In this document: positions 20,990 through 34,991 of the stretch, in pieces
Layout: each line of letters starts with the position of its first letter
Position numbering within the stretch: position 1 is the first letter of the stretch
From: Isoetes taiwanensis
Taxonomy: Eukaryota > Streptophyta > Lycopodiopsida > Isoetales > Isoetaceae
Assembly: GCA_021234155.1 (NCBI GenBank)
Contig: JAJEKV010000030.1
Location: forward strand, 1,498,901-1,562,900
Direction of reading: 5' to 3'
Length of the DNA stretch: 64,000 nucleotides
Notes under the pieces: model-generated
The model's input: only the letters and a program-made list of their open reading frames with translations
Told to the model about the DNA's origin: nothing
Databases searched by the model: none
Program-made: the position numbers and the translations under genes

Positions 20990-22690
20990 CTGCGGGGTTC
21001 AGGCACACCCACATATTTTCCGTCTGTGTAATTGCTCCATGGCAGTTGTTTACGTATAAGGTTAGGAATGTTTCAGGCCTAAACATGAGTTTTATAAGTA
21101 CAGATAGCCGTTGTGTTCCGTGCATGGATAACTTAGTTGTATTCCACCAAATAAAGTGCTTCTATAACCTTTTATAACATCATTCCAAGCTTCTAAGGCA
21201 GAAGCAGGAATCCCAATTGGGATGGCAAGTAGCCTTGTGGTCCTGCCATATGGAAGCACCTTCCAGATGTCCAAGACATAAGAATGGATAGGATTGTCTA
21301 GTGCCCACAAAATGGTGCACCTTTGTTAGCCCACAAGCATCCCTAATGCTAAGGAAACTATATCCAATGATAGTTTAACATTGTGAATATTCGCAGCCTC
21401 ACTCATATGGACTTGAGAACCATTAGTCATTGGATAACTTTAAATGATGCCATCTTGGAGAAAAGTTGGGATATCTTAGCCACAATTATGATGTCTATAA
21501 AGGGGTTTACAGCTATTTCTAACAAGATTTCACTACCAATAACTTGGAGCTATTGCCATGAGAGAGATTCTGTAAGTGTTGTCAGCTACAAATTAAAACT
21601 AGTTACTGAATATTTTGAAGCTGCATTTATTATTGAACCTGCTTGAGATTAAAGTTGCAAAAAACTTTACCCTTCAAAGTAGATACGTACAATACCTTAA
21701 AGTTTCTTCAATCCAACTTTGTTAAGCTGCAAGTCAGACACTCCTATGCACCTCATGATGAAGACGAACATCAGCTTAACAGGCAAAATGTAGATTGGCA
21801 GTGAAGTTTGGCCATCCTTCTCTTACCATAACCAAAAATTTAAAGATTCATAGAATGAGGCGAGTACATCCACATGAATCATATCAAACCTCGGCGTACA
21901 CTAACACTATGCAATGTTCACAATTCAAAAGCATGCTCACCCATCGCTCGCATCACCATCCATTGACTTAATTTTGCTCTGCAATAATAAAGAACAAGGA
22001 TAAAATGACCTTCCGAAGGCAGATCTAGGGTCATACTCCCACCATGCAAATCAATAAAGCTGTATATACTGGACATTCATAGCCGCGTTAACCGATACAA
22101 AATTGAAGGCATATGAGAGATGTATATAGGATGATAGCCGTAAGATGAGAAAACCTGCTATGGACATTGGATAAAAAGAAGGAAATGGAACAAGGAACAG
22201 AGATCTTGACCTCCATAAGAATATTGACTTGCAACAGCAGGTTTAGGTTTAGGTCGGTTAGTGGGAGCATCGGGGCATATACCCAGTATATTCCCACATA
22301 TCAACACGAGCATAGGTCGGTTAGTGGGAACATCCGGGGTTGACTACCGACAACCCAAACTGCTAAATATAATAATAGGCCAAAATGCCATGGTTCATGT
22401 CCATGGACAAAATTCATGTCCATGGAAAGAAAATAGAAAGGCTATGTTGCGAAATTCCGCGGAAGTGCTGTAAGCCCGGAGATTTAGCTGTTTACTGTAG
22501 AAAGGCAAGGAGATTTTTCTGCTAGCTTGTTGGATCGTATTTATTTTTAAAGGCATTTGGGTTTCGCTTCGGTTTCTGATCGCCTTTTTTTTTGTTTCTG
22601 ATCGCCTTTTCATAAATCGTTACCTTAATAGCTAATTGCCTTTATAGCAAATGGGAGATTGGGAAAAAAGGTTAAGGAAGCCTTTTTTTT
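20990..22690. other. No gene recognised; upstream region of the E4 gene
   Basis: A 20-base phrase AGGTCGGTTAGTGGGAGCAT is present at 22252 and again, with one change, at 22315. Two copies of TCATGTCCATGGA lie at about 22395 and 22411. The last 150 bases are T-rich and contain the presumed promoter of the E4 gene. No ORF here resembles a known protein. Confidence 0.35.
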
Positions 22691-22738
22691 CCCTTATATA
22701 CACACCTCAGATGCCGATTCTACACATCGGTGAAGAAG
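22691..22738 (+). promoter_or_regulatory. Core promoter and leader of the E4 gene
   Basis: CTTATATACAC at about 22693 is a good plant TATA box, 45 bases before the first in-frame ATG. An upstream ATG at 22711 lies in another frame and could act as a short upstream ORF, or the true start of transcription lies after it. Confidence 0.45.
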
Positions 22739-25651
22739 ATGCAGATGACAATAGAGGAGACGGTGGACTTGGTATCACGTAGAATTTTTCAAGTGACACT
22801 TATGCCTCCATCTTTATATGAGCAGAATTTAGTCTATCTAGAAGTCCTAGCATATGAGTTGAATGCAGAAGGTCGCCCTCTTCTTATCACTACAGATTTG
22901 CTAGGTAGATTGTTGATAGAAAGGTTTAAATTTTGTTCCAAGTTTGATAAACCTTTGGAGTATCTAGTTGCATGTTATAAACGTGCAGTAGAAGAGCACT
23001 ACAGGTGTGCATTGGAGTCACAAAATGTGAAGAAAATGAGGATTGAAATATTGGAGCTCTTTAGCGAGGCTAAGAAATTGGCATTGATATGTGCAGAACA
23101 GATTTTTCGCGATCCTGGATTGTTTTCCCAGTATGAACATCCATCTCTACTGCATGTAGTTCTAAACACAGCAGATCCAGGTTTTCAAGACGCAGTTATT
23201 CCTCCAGAATTTCTGGATCACATGTTCAATCATCTTGATAGGAGAACGTTAGACACATTCTTTCAAGATTTTAGGGCGCTTGTGTGCATTATTCCCTTCT
23301 TTCACCAATTCCAAAAGCCACTTAATGCTTTGGGAATGTTGGTTTCATCATGTCCATTGGCTGCAAAGATTCTTGTACATCACTCAACATGGCATCCAAA
23401 GGGAAACCATGTCAATGGAAGGGACTTAGAAAATTTAACATTTTTAGGTGCATTTTTTCGCATCAATGTCATTCCAAATTCAGATGCTTCAACTTATGGT
23501 CAGGATATGCCATCTAAGAGTACTATACAGGCCACCATGCAGCAGTTATACGATGGTTTGCATAAAGTCTTGCTAGCTTTGCTGGATAGTCCAGAGACTC
23601 AAGAGCATGTTTTGGAATTACTAGCTGACATTGTTGAGAAGAATGCATCTCGGGCGCGCACAAGGGTAGATTTTTCAATAAATGCAAGCACAGGAATGTT
23701 TGTTACTTTGAGTGTTGTCATGCTCAAGTTATGCAAAACGTTTTCGAGGCGACCAGGTTTCAAAATGGTTATAGGTGACCTCAATTATGTGTTAAGGAAT
23801 GGACGTGTTAATTTTACTAACTTAACTGCCATTCATGCAACCTCTGAGGAGCAAGCTGAATGGGTTGACAAGCAGTGCGCTCAAATGTATAGCAAAGAAG
23901 GGTTCGCGCAAGATCAGCTACGGTATGAGCAAGATAAAATCTATGGACTCCAATCAAAAGATTCATCACCTCTTCATTTTTCAGAATATGATGCCTTATT
24001 TGGTTCCTATGAAGCTTTACCTACATCTTCTGCTTATTCACTTGATTGTGAATGTTTTTTTCTTGCTGCACGGGTGCTTCATTTAGGCCTTCTTCAAGCA
24101 TTGTATGAGCTCAAGGAACTTGAACGAAAAATTGTACGCTCGAAGGCTTCTTTAAATAAGCTTAAAGCATTAAGGGAGTTTGGACAATTCCATGAATTGA
24201 ATGAAGCAATTTTGAAATCAGAGGCCACTATAGAGAAAATGATGCTAGATAAGTATTGCTATGAAGCGCAGCTAAAGGATACAGGTATATTGAGGCTAGG
24301 AATGACCTATTATGAGTTGATGTTTGAGTGGTTTGTGTCTCCCTTTGGTGGATTCCGAGACACCCTTCCAGCAAGTTGCCCAATGCAGTTCGCTTCTATT
24401 CCAGAACATTTTGTTGAAGATGCAATGGATTTTCTTACATTTACTGCAAGTGTTCCGAATGCCATGCATGGAATCATGCCCAATAATTCCATGAGTTTTA
24501 TTGTGATGTTTATTTGGAGTCCTCACTATGTGAAAAATCCGTACCTAAGGGCAAAAATGGTTAAAGTTCTTAATGCTTGGATGCTATTAGAAATCAATAA
24601 TCCAAGATTAGCAAGTCCAATGTTTGGAGAACATCATCTAGCAAGGCGCCTTCTTGTTCCCAATCTTCTAAGGTTGTATGTCGACATCGAATGTGCAGGA
24701 AATGGAAATGACAAATATGTCATTAAGATTAAACATGAAATTTGTGAGTTACTAAAGTATTTGTGGACAATGCCTAGCCATCAAGAGACATGGAAGAGCT
24801 TTGCGCTTAGGGAGAAAAATAGATTTTATTTGAAATTTTTGAATCTGCTCATCAATGACATTACTTTTTTGTTGGATACAAGCTTCCAACATATACGAAT
24901 GTTAAAAGAAGTGGAAGTCCTTCAAATAGAGGGAACGATGCAGATAGTTAAGCAAGCTAAGCAAGTTAAACAGGTTGCAAGGACTTACATGACATCGGCT
25001 AATCAATGTGTTAAGATGCTATGCTATACCACATTGGAAATAACTTCTTCCTTGCTCGTGCCAGAAATGGTAGGAAAGGTTGCTTCTATGCTCAATTATT
25101 TTCTGTTGCAACTTGTTTGCAAGAGTGAAGAATTGAACATAAAACAACCAAATGAATGCGGATTCAACCCACAACTATTACTGGTTCAGGTTGCACAAAT
25201 CTATGTAAACATTGCAAGTGGGGATAGACATGGAATTTTTGCAAAGGCCATTTGTACTGACAATATGTCGTATAGGGATGAATTGATTTCAAAGGCAATT
25301 GTGTTGCTAAGGAGCAAAGGACATGAAAACTCATCCATAAACAAGTTTGAAGATCTTGGAAGAAAGGTTGCCATCGCTGCAGATAAAGCTCTTGTTGAAG
25401 AGGCCATGTTAGGAGAAATACCAGATGAGTTCCTTGATCCAATACAATGCACTTTGATGATAGATCCTGTTATCTTGCCATCTTCGAAGGCAACTATTGA
25501 CAGAACAACCATCCAAAGGCACCTTTTAAGTGACCAAACAGATCCATTCAATCGTTCTCTTCTTACTCCAGATATGCTTATTCCTAATGTACAATTGAAA
25601 GCTATGATTGACGAGTTTCTTCAAAGTAGCACGAAAAAGAGGAAGAGGTAA
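22739..25651 (+). CDS. Ubiquitin conjugation factor E4 (UFD2 type), intronless
   Basis: An uninterrupted ORF of 970 codons from ATG 22739; an in-frame GTG lies three codons upstream, and a second ATG is at 22745. E4 enzymes extend ubiquitin chains on substrates already bearing ubiquitin, acting with the Cdc48/p97 pathway before proteasomal degradation. The long alpha-helical UFD2 core covers roughly residues 100-850, with the typical block SFIVMFIWSPHYVKNPYLRA. The U-box is at about 894-963: DEFLDPIQCTLMIDPVILPS, then IDRTTIQRHLLSDQTDPFNR and LLTPDMLIPN, the E2-binding fold without zinc ligands. It ends in a basic KKRKR, a possible nuclear signal. Plant homologues are about 1040 residues, so this one is slightly short at the N-terminus. 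It has no introns, whereas plant E4 genes normally have several; a retrocopy kept intact is the simplest explanation, although no clear poly(A) tail or flanking duplication is seen. Its intactness amid decayed DNA argues for function. Confidence 0.92.
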   Translation: MQMTIEETVDLVSRRIFQVTLMPPSLYEQNLVYLEVLAYELNAEGRPLLITTDLLGRLLIERFKFCSKFDKPLEYLVACYKRAVEEHYRCALESQNVKKMRIEILELFSEAKKLALICAEQIFRDPGLFSQYEHPSLLHVVLNTADPGFQDAVIPPEFLDHMFNHLDRRTLDTFFQDFRALVCIIPFFHQFQKPLNALGMLVSSCPLAAKILVHHSTWHPKGNHVNGRDLENLTFLGAFFRINVIPNSDASTYGQDMPSKSTIQATMQQLYDGLHKVLLALLDSPETQEHVLELLADIVEKNASRARTRVDFSINASTGMFVTLSVVMLKLCKTFSRRPGFKMVIGDLNYVLRNGRVNFTNLTAIHATSEEQAEWVDKQCAQMYSKEGFAQDQLRYEQDKIYGLQSKDSSPLHFSEYDALFGSYEALPTSSAYSLDCECFFLAARVLHLGLLQALYELKELERKIVRSKASLNKLKALREFGQFHELNEAILKSEATIEKMMLDKYCYEAQLKDTGILRLGMTYYELMFEWFVSPFGGFRDTLPASCPMQFASIPEHFVEDAMDFLTFTASVPNAMHGIMPNNSMSFIVMFIWSPHYVKNPYLRAKMVKVLNAWMLLEINNPRLASPMFGEHHLARRLLVPNLLRLYVDIECAGNGNDKYVIKIKHEICELLKYLWTMPSHQETWKSFALREKNRFYLKFLNLLINDITFLLDTSFQHIRMLKEVEVLQIEGTMQIVKQAKQVKQVARTYMTSANQCVKMLCYTTLEITSSLLVPEMVGKVASMLNYFLLQLVCKSEELNIKQPNECGFNPQLLLVQVAQIYVNIASGDRHGIFAKAICTDNMSYRDELISKAIVLLRSKGHENSSINKFEDLGRKVAIAADKALVEEAMLGEIPDEFLDPIQCTLMIDPVILPSSKATIDRTTIQRHLLSDQTDPFNRSLLTPDMLIPNVQLKAMIDEFLQSSTKKRKR

Positions 25652-25870
25652 ATGTAAATGAGGAGGAAGAAGCAAGAAAAAGAAAAAACATGTAAATTTA
25701 TCTTGTACATTGTGTTGTAAAATTCAAATTTGATATTTGTGAATGCATGAAGCGTTTTCTTTTTCTTTCTTATGGTATCTAGGAGGTGGTCTTCCTATAA
25801 AGCATCATTGAAATATGTTTTATTTATTTAGGATTTTTGGGTTGACCTTAGAGGGCGAACCCTCGCTCAT

Positions 25871-25954
25871 GTGGGTTTCCGACATATTCTAAGTATATGC
25901 TGTGGGTTTCCGACATATTCTAAGTATATGCTGAAATATGCCTAGAATATGTCG
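25871..25954 (+). repeat. Direct and inverted repeat downstream of E4
   Basis: A 31-base unit starting GTGGGTTTCCGACATATTC is perfectly duplicated (25871-25901 and 25902-25932). The second copy then faces an inverted partner: CGACATATTCTA (25911-25922) pairs with TAGAATATGTCG (25943-25954), a 12-bp perfect stem with a 20-base loop. It may be a foldback element remnant or part of the E4 3' region. Confidence 0.7.
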
Positions 25955-25999
25955 AAACTGGCGGTCGCTGTGTAACCCGCACCGCCATAATTTGAGGAG

Positions 26000-26730
26000 A
26001 GCTAGATGTGCCATAGTTTGAGGAGAGCTAGATGCAATAGTCAAACCAGAATCGTAATTTCAAGAGCTTTGCAGAAGCGCCAACCTTTCCAGCCTTGAAA
26101 AGAGTTGGGAACATTTTGAAATGTGATTTCACATTAAAGAGGCCGCAGATTTTGAATCTAGGAAAGCCTTTGTGTATAGATGAAAAGACTGGTTTTTATG
26201 CAATGTTTTCTTTTCTCTTCCTATGCATATCCAAAATCTATATTGGGATTAGAGGAGGACATGGTCCTGGACGTGCCTCTATCTCAAACGGGCACTACGA
26301 GCAGTCGTTATTTCCAGTACAACCGGTTGGATAGCCACTGCTTTCACGCTGATGAGACACTTCAGTGACACCATCTTGGTCTTTTTAATTTAGTGGCCAA
26401 TCTTTGTAAATGTTAAAGAGTTTCGTCTGCCGTTAAGAAGATAGTAGAGGCTAGATGCATGAGGCTTCTTATTTTGCATTTGCATTTAAGGGTGCAAAAG
26501 GACGTTATAGAGAAAGCTGGGCATTCTGGAATGACCGAGATTGCCATATGCTAGAGCATCAAAGGCATCTAGGATGTCTGCAATCACTTGTTGAACAAAG
26601 GAACAATGTATTGCTTATATTTGCACTGGTGCTTCAGATGAAGCTCAATCTTCTCACAAGGACAGGCTCCCATTGGTTTCTTAATGTGTCATATAGTCAA
26701 TTTCTGTGAAGGAAAAACTAGCTCTATTTT
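26000..26730. other. No gene recognised
   Basis: Short ORFs at 26095-26334 and 26455-26709 have no recognised family. Because the GART exon starts at 27121, upstream exons might be expected here, but I cannot read any. Confidence 0.3.
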
Positions 26731-26733
26731 CAT

Positions 26734-27110
26734 AGTTTGCCTGATCCAAAATTATCTCTGAGCCAAAACATACCTGAGGAGTGCAAATTCCTTTGGTCAT
26801 TACTTCTATATTATTTGTTTGGATTGGAGAGCTATTGATGGGTAATGAAATTACGGGATTGGCCATGATGCTGTATTTTCACAGTTTGCCTGATTCATGT
26901 GAAGAAACATTTCTGAGCCAATGCACACCGGAGATGTGGGGACTTATTTAATTTTTGTTTGATGTTTCTATCTTATTTTCTTCTTGATTGGAGTTGATTT
27001 TAAATAACGAGTTATTGATATAATTCTTTGAGGGTTTGTCCAAGAAAAATCAGTTCTGAGCTAAGATATAGCTGAAAGATAATTGGTTTATTGCTTTTAT
27101 TAATTTGTTC
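26734..27110. repeat. Three diverged tandem units of about 150 bases
   Basis: A block of the type AGTTTGCCTGATC followed by CTGAGCCAA and then GATTGGAG...GAGYTATTGAT starts near 26734 and 26880, with a more diverged copy near 27031 (GGGTTTGTCC...CTGAGCTAAG). They lie in what would be the intron before the GART exon. Confidence 0.5.
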
Positions 27111-27120
27111 TTGATTCAAG

Positions 27121-27238
27121 GCCAACTATTCATTTTGTTGATGAAATATATGACCATGGTCGAATCCTGGCTCAACGTGTTGTTTCAGTTTCAGCAGATG
27201 ATACATTGAATGCACTTCCAACGAGAGTTCTTGAACAG
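27121..27238 (+). pseudogene. Exon of phosphoribosylglycinamide formyltransferase (GART)
   Basis: The exon is bounded by AG before and GT after and encodes PTIHFVDEIYDHGRILAQRV followed by LNALPTRVLEQ, the conserved C-terminal motif of the purine-synthesis enzyme GART/PurN, which transfers a formyl group to GAR. The expected motif is HFVDE-x-x-D-x-G-x-ILAQ, and here it is nearly intact. The next exon begins at 27327 with the expected EH but reads into a stop after a few codons and then joins beta-amylase sequence, so this is a gene fragment and not a working gene. The rest of the enzyme is not seen. Confidence 0.75.
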
Positions 27239-27326
27239 GTGGCATTTTTAATCCTTTTAGAAAATCTTGTTCTTTGATACTTATTGTCCTTGGGTCTTGA
27301 GTAGATATAGTACTTCATTTTTGTAG

Positions 27327-29250
<1,924 letters not shown>

Positions 29251-29252
29251 GA

Positions 29253-30060
29253 TTGCAATATTCTCCTCAAGTTATGCAGCACAAAATGCTAATAGATGCT
29301 ACCCTTGAGGAATTGTTTGATGAAGAATTGCCAACTCTTTGTGTGGCAAGACTAGAGGAACATGAAGGTATGCTTGACTTCATGTTTCTCAAGGGTTCCT
29401 CAAGAAGCAAAAAGACGGGGATATCAATGAAGTAAATACGTTGTTGGCAAATATTAGGTTGCCAAGCCTTCAAGAATTGTTTCATGAAGACCTGCCTACG
29501 CTTTGTGAGGTAAGTCTAGAGGAATATGGGGACATGCTTGAAGGGGACATTGCCGAAGTAGATGGCTTGTTGTCAAAGATAGACTTGCCAGTTGACGAAG
29601 ACTTGCCAACATTTTATGATGCAAAACTACAGCAATCAAGAGCCTCGTCACAAGAAAATGATCATGAAGATATGCCTGGCTTGATTAAGTCAGCAATAAG
29701 AAGCAAAAGGAAGCAAGCAGGGATGATGATGAGACATCTTGTTGGGATAAATTCGATGCCACGTTGATAGGAATAGAAGAACATAGGGATGATGAAGCAG
29801 CAATGCAAGAAGCATCATGTTGCTAAGATGAGTTTGATGGCGTGTTGGCACAAACAGAAGATAGGGATGACGAAGAAGCAACTCAAGAAGTAGCATGCTG
29901 CTGGGATGAGTTTGATGCCATCTTGGCACAGGCAATTGCCAGCTCCTGGCGTGGATTTGTTTTTTCCATGTTGCATGGCATGGCACAATGCTGGTATAGA
30001 GAGATCCAATATGGATTTGTTTTTTTCCATGTTGCATACCATGGAATGTATCCAAGAATT
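29253..30060 (+). pseudogene. Remnant of an acidic internal-repeat protein (unrecognised)
   Basis: Coding-like DNA in two or three frames. The first part has repeats of about 45-70 residues built on LQELFHEDLPTLCEVSLEEY (also LEELFDEELPTLCVARLEEH and DEDLPTFYDAKL). From about 29720 there are three shorter units of about 29 residues built on SCWDKFDATLIGIEEHRDDE, DEFDGVLAQTEDRDDEEATQ and CCWDEFDAILAQ, one with a stop. The end repeats a segment containing GGATTTGTTTTTTCCATG twice. Acidic and Leu-rich; no known domain. Frameshifts near 29410 and 29730 make it a pseudogene as read. Confidence 0.4.
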
Positions 30061-31127
30061 TAAGTTATCATCTTTGTTGAATTGCATGCAAGCTTGAAAA
30101 CGTGGACCATTATTATTTCTTATTTACTCTGATGCTTAGTTCCATGCTTGATGGTTCTTGGATCATCAATCATTTTCTCATCCATTTTTAACATTTGATA
30201 TATTTAACATCAATATTAAGAGCCATGCTTAGCTTGCTTTCGCAGTAGGTAATGCCTTGCTGATTTTGAACTCTGATGCTAAGTAATCTTTAGCAAGCTT
30301 GCTTCTTGACATACTTAATTACCTTAATTACCTTAATTACCAGTGATTTCATAGTAAGGTTGCCCTTTGAATACTTTTTTGCTTGTTTAAGTTCATTTCG
30401 CTCTTGTGTTGTTACTTATTTAGGTAGGAATTGGCAATGAAAATGTTCAAGTATGTGGTACCAGCTATAAGTAGTTTGCTCCATCCATTTGAATACATTT
30501 TCTGCATTACTAACAAATCCACTTTGGCTGCTTTACATCGTTGTGACCCAAATGCCTCAATCGCCCACTGTATCTCCAAACTAAGTGACTTTGAAGCAGT
30601 GTGCAATTACTAAGTTCTGTGTATTCATATCCCATGCCGTATAAAACTTACTCTGTAGACTAGTAGCCTCCAAAGTGGAACCAATTTGAGTTGTTTACAT
30701 TATAGAAGTACAAAGTAAATCCAGGTGTATAGTGTTTTTGCCCTTTTTATGGTGACTTCCAAGAAAATGATGACCTTCAAGAACTATACGAGTTTTGATG
30801 GGCTTTTCTCCATTTTCTTATTTAGCATCCTCATTTGCAACACAATTCTCAATCAGGCTGTATGTCCCTGGCTTATCTTTAGGAGCTCAAGGGTAAGTTG
30901 AAAAGGGAGTTTGATATGTTGGGGTTGTAGTTTACCCTTTCCTAGTAAGTGATTGGATGAGCTTCCTTATCTTTGGGATTCTCAGAATCCTTTATACCCT
31001 GCTATTATTGTCTGAGTATTATATGAGTCTAATTATAGTTAAATCCTTTTCCCTTTTTCCCCCCCATTTTCCAATCTTTTCTTTGTTCCTTTGTGGGAGG
31101 TAAGACTATTTGTCGACTCATTCCAAT
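30061..31127. other. No gene recognised
   Basis: AT-rich DNA with a triple CTTAATTAC near 30320. No ORF with family resemblance. Confidence 0.35.
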
Positions 31128-32640
31128 TGTGATGCTCCCTGAACCTATGCGGTGCTCCCATCATATAAACATGAGAAATTCCCCTCCCATGGCAACTCAA
31201 TCACCAGGAAAAGGCCCTGAGTTGTACTTGGACCACTTGTAATGGCCAAATTCCGGGTGAAGGGCACGGAGGTGTCATTCGTCCCATGCCTTCTATGGGA
31301 TATCCTATATGGCGAAAGCATACGCACATGTAGCACTAGTGACAATACACATAAATAATATGCCACCACGAAGGTAGCATATCCATCATCCATACGAACA
31401 ACAACATATAACACAACATATAAAATGCATCATAAATGAGGGTTCTACCCTGGGCTCAGACTCAAGGGGTCGACTGACATTCAGGGTCTCCGGATAACAA
31501 CAGACGGAATCATGACAATGGCATTGGCTGGCATAGAGACACTTTGCAGATAGACTAACACATGCTATGGCGTGATTGTAGCCTTTCGGAGACATAATCT
31601 CATGGAATCACCCTCTGAGACTACTCCAGTTTGCATCTCCCCGGTCCAATGAGGCAGGAAAGAGACGAATCCCCTCCCAGAGCACAATGATTCTATGGGT
31701 GGCTAGAGGATCATGGCACCACTGGCGCCCATGCATCCGTACCCGACTTACCCCCCAAAATCCATAGGTCAGCTTACCACACCTATCGAGCCCAGAACGT
31801 CCCACTGGGCAGTGCCTGCGACATAGGGAGTGTTAGACCCATACCCGACCCACACGTGGTGACCGACTATAAGCCTAGCACACTATAGGAGCCACAGTAG
31901 CCACGCTCAACAAGGCTCTACCTCCACTTCACCATTATGTCCGTTGTATGGTGCTCAATCTTGGCATAGCAACCACAGCCAGGTGGGTTCTTGTGCAAAG
32001 GCCGGGTTTATTAAGATTTATGGGTTTCTAGATAGAAGCATCTCTATTCCTACTAGCGGTCTCTACCACCCTTATCCCACAAGCACAAGAGGTGCAACAA
32101 AAGAACTACCGTAGATCCACTCATAACTTCAAATAGAGCATCAATAAGAGATTAATCACCCATCTAAACAAACAGGGGTTAATCTCTATATAGAATCTCA
32201 AGCTAACTAAGCCTACTAACCTATATCTTAGCTAGATCCCCATATCTCTTAGGTTCTCCATGCTCTGCTGGTTGAATAGGCTCCTTCTCCAATTGGCCCC
32301 AAATCAAATTGGGGCAAATTAGGGATGAAGCTCCAATTTGGCTGAAGGCAGTTCTTCCTTGCCCAACCGATTTGGACTAGGTGGCAATTTCCTAAACTAA
32401 ACTATTGAAAATTAAATTTTAATTGAATTATGGGTTAACATATGCCTCCTTAAAATTAGAGTTTTGCCCTAATTTCGAATTAGGGTTTGGGGCTAATGCA
32501 AATGGCAAGTTTAACTTGTCCAACCAGTTGGTGCCATGTAATGCCTAGGTCCCCATAATTAATTAACATAGCTAATGCTAATTATTATGCCTAAAATCAA
32601 TTTAATGTACTACTCCATTAAGTCAACACAAAAATGGTGC
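31128..32640 (-). mobile_element. Second solo/truncated LTR of the H3 element family
   Basis: On the + strand it begins TGTGATGCTCC, the reverse of the LTR 3' end with one change. Read on the minus strand it follows the 4837-6227 LTR through GTAGAGACC, AAGAACCCACC, GTCGGTCACCACG and GGGTATGGGTCTAACACTCC (compare 5452-5710), up to the AT-rich block that matches 4910-4990. The LTR start itself is not found; at about 32636-32674 a 19-base unit GGTGCATGGTAAGGATTTA is repeated, and family similarity stops there. Confidence 0.65.
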
Positions 32641-32674
32641 ATGGTAAGGATTTAGGTGCATGGTAAGGATTTAG

Positions 32675-34985
32675 AATATCCTGCAAGAGTATATGGGATT
32701 CACGTTGCATGATTCTCTTCTGACTGCATGTTGAAATGATTTAGATTATCCTGCAAGTTTTATGGGATTTATGTTGCATCACAAAGATGCCAAAAATTTG
32801 TAAAAACAATTATATTCCAACTCTTTTAGACATAAGTTCCAGAATTTGTAGACTAACAGACTGAACTACAAGATAGACTATTCTGTAATCACTTCCATGT
32901 AACTTTCATGCTTGAGAAAGTATAATCTATGTTGTGTTGAGAACGTAAAGCTTTATGACAAACTAGATACTTCATCCCTGATCATATATCTACATGTTTT
33001 CTGAAACTTCACATGTTTGTAACAACACATAATCATCTGCATGAGTAGCAAAATTGTAAGAAATACCTTGGCATTGTGGACTTCAGAGTTTTTTGAATAT
33101 GTTGAAGATGATCTAATAACTAGTGATGGATTCCTAAAATATTGTACAAACTACTTTGGTAGGCTTGTTTGGCACCAAAATGTTAACAACCTTGGCCTGA
33201 TCTAACTGTCAGTTGATTCCCTTCTATTCCAATCCTTATCTTCAACAATGTCAACATCTATTGAAATATGGTGAACAAACTCATTTTAAAACTACTTATT
33301 ATCAACTATGCTTAATTGCAATAAGAGCGCTAAATCATTTTCATTAAATATCAAGGCATTGAAAAGGTTTTCGCTCAAGAATATTAGTGTCTTAATATCT
33401 TAGATCATTATTATTAAATACCATCTATCAAGGCAGTGGTAGGTCTCAGTGTGAGGGCAAAGATATTAGTATCTTGATACCTTCATTGCAAGGAACCGAA
33501 TGAGTGCTATTTGTTAATAATCACAACTGCAGGAAAAGACCTTTCCTAAAGGATACTTTAAGCTAGAGCACAAAAAGTAGGCGCATAAAAGGTTGAGATT
33601 TAGAGGTTGGTACTAAACAAGGTTTATGATTGTGAATGAATAGGTTATTTAATGCTACATTGGAATTTAAAGTGGAGTCATAGCTTAGCATTCCACAATT
33701 GTTAAACTCATGTCTATCACGATTTATATATTGGATGCTTATGATTTTAGTTATTCTTTGCAGATATCCTTTTGGAGTTGATAATTAAATATGGAGAAGA
33801 ATCAAACATGTTGTAATGCTATGGGTATTATATTATGGCAGTTGTCCCTTAATGTGTTCCCTACAGGTAAAACTATCATAGGAGGAAACACAGCGTGGAC
33901 AACTAACAAACATCTACAACAACCATCTGACTCAATCAACACGAAACATCAATGCAAAAAACATCCAAACACACCCTCCGGGCACAGGAATGCAATCCTC
34001 TGTGCGCAGCACCTTGTTTTTGTTGACAAAGATAGACTACTGAGGAAAAGTTGAAAAATAAATAATCAATGTGATAAAGTGTGAAAGATACGTGCTAACC
34101 AAAAAATGACTTGGCTGATTTGTCAAAAATATGTGCTACTAACCCTTTTTATGTCACAATGTCACTTACATGACATGCGTGTTTACTAAATCAATGCATA
34201 GAATTCGTACTAAGATCATGACATATATATTTACTAGATTGATGCATAAACATTACGATGTCAACTGGAGGACCTGCCCTTACTTATTGAATGAGACACA
34301 CACTATACATGATAACTCTTGCACTTTAGTAGGACTAAAGATTCAAAATGTGAAAAGTATGGTGAGGCATTGATTCAATGCGTGGAAGGTTTTTTGCCAA
34401 TTCTCGAGCAAGCTTCAGACTAAAGTGAAAGCACTAAGAACTAAACTGAAAGGGACTGACTTGTTTAATTTTCACTTACATGACATATAAATATTTACTA
34501 GCGGTACAAACATTCATATGAGACAATCAGAGCTTGCTAGACCTTTATTTATTGAATTAGATGCACACTACCAACTTTTCCTATCCAATGGTAGCCAAGA
34601 GGTTTTGAACCTAGTCTAGAGGCCTACACCAATGGACCAATTTTCAGACTTGGATGAATTAGTGTGTGAAAGCATGGTATATTTTGATTGAGTACGTGGA
34701 TGATATTTCTATCATGACATATATAAAGCAGCTTCATTTTTTGTTTGAGAAAATAAGTTTGTAATATTTCCGTCGTGAGAAGTCCTCTCCAATTGACACG
34801 TTAGGTTTTTGAGCCATTTTTGTTTTTTCTTTTTGCCTTATTTTCTTTGACCTACACGTGGTATCCCTGTTCTTTACACCGCATCCCTGTTCCGCCATAA
34901 CCAGAAGCATTAGAATCAAATGTAATATAAGCCTTTGACCGAATCTCATAAGGCCTGTCATTTGAATGCGCACAGCATGTTAGAT
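32675..34985. other. No gene recognised
   Basis: AT-rich intergenic DNA. ORFs at 33791-34054 and 34170-34373 have no family resemblance. Confidence 0.35.
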
Positions 34986-34991
34986 AATCTG

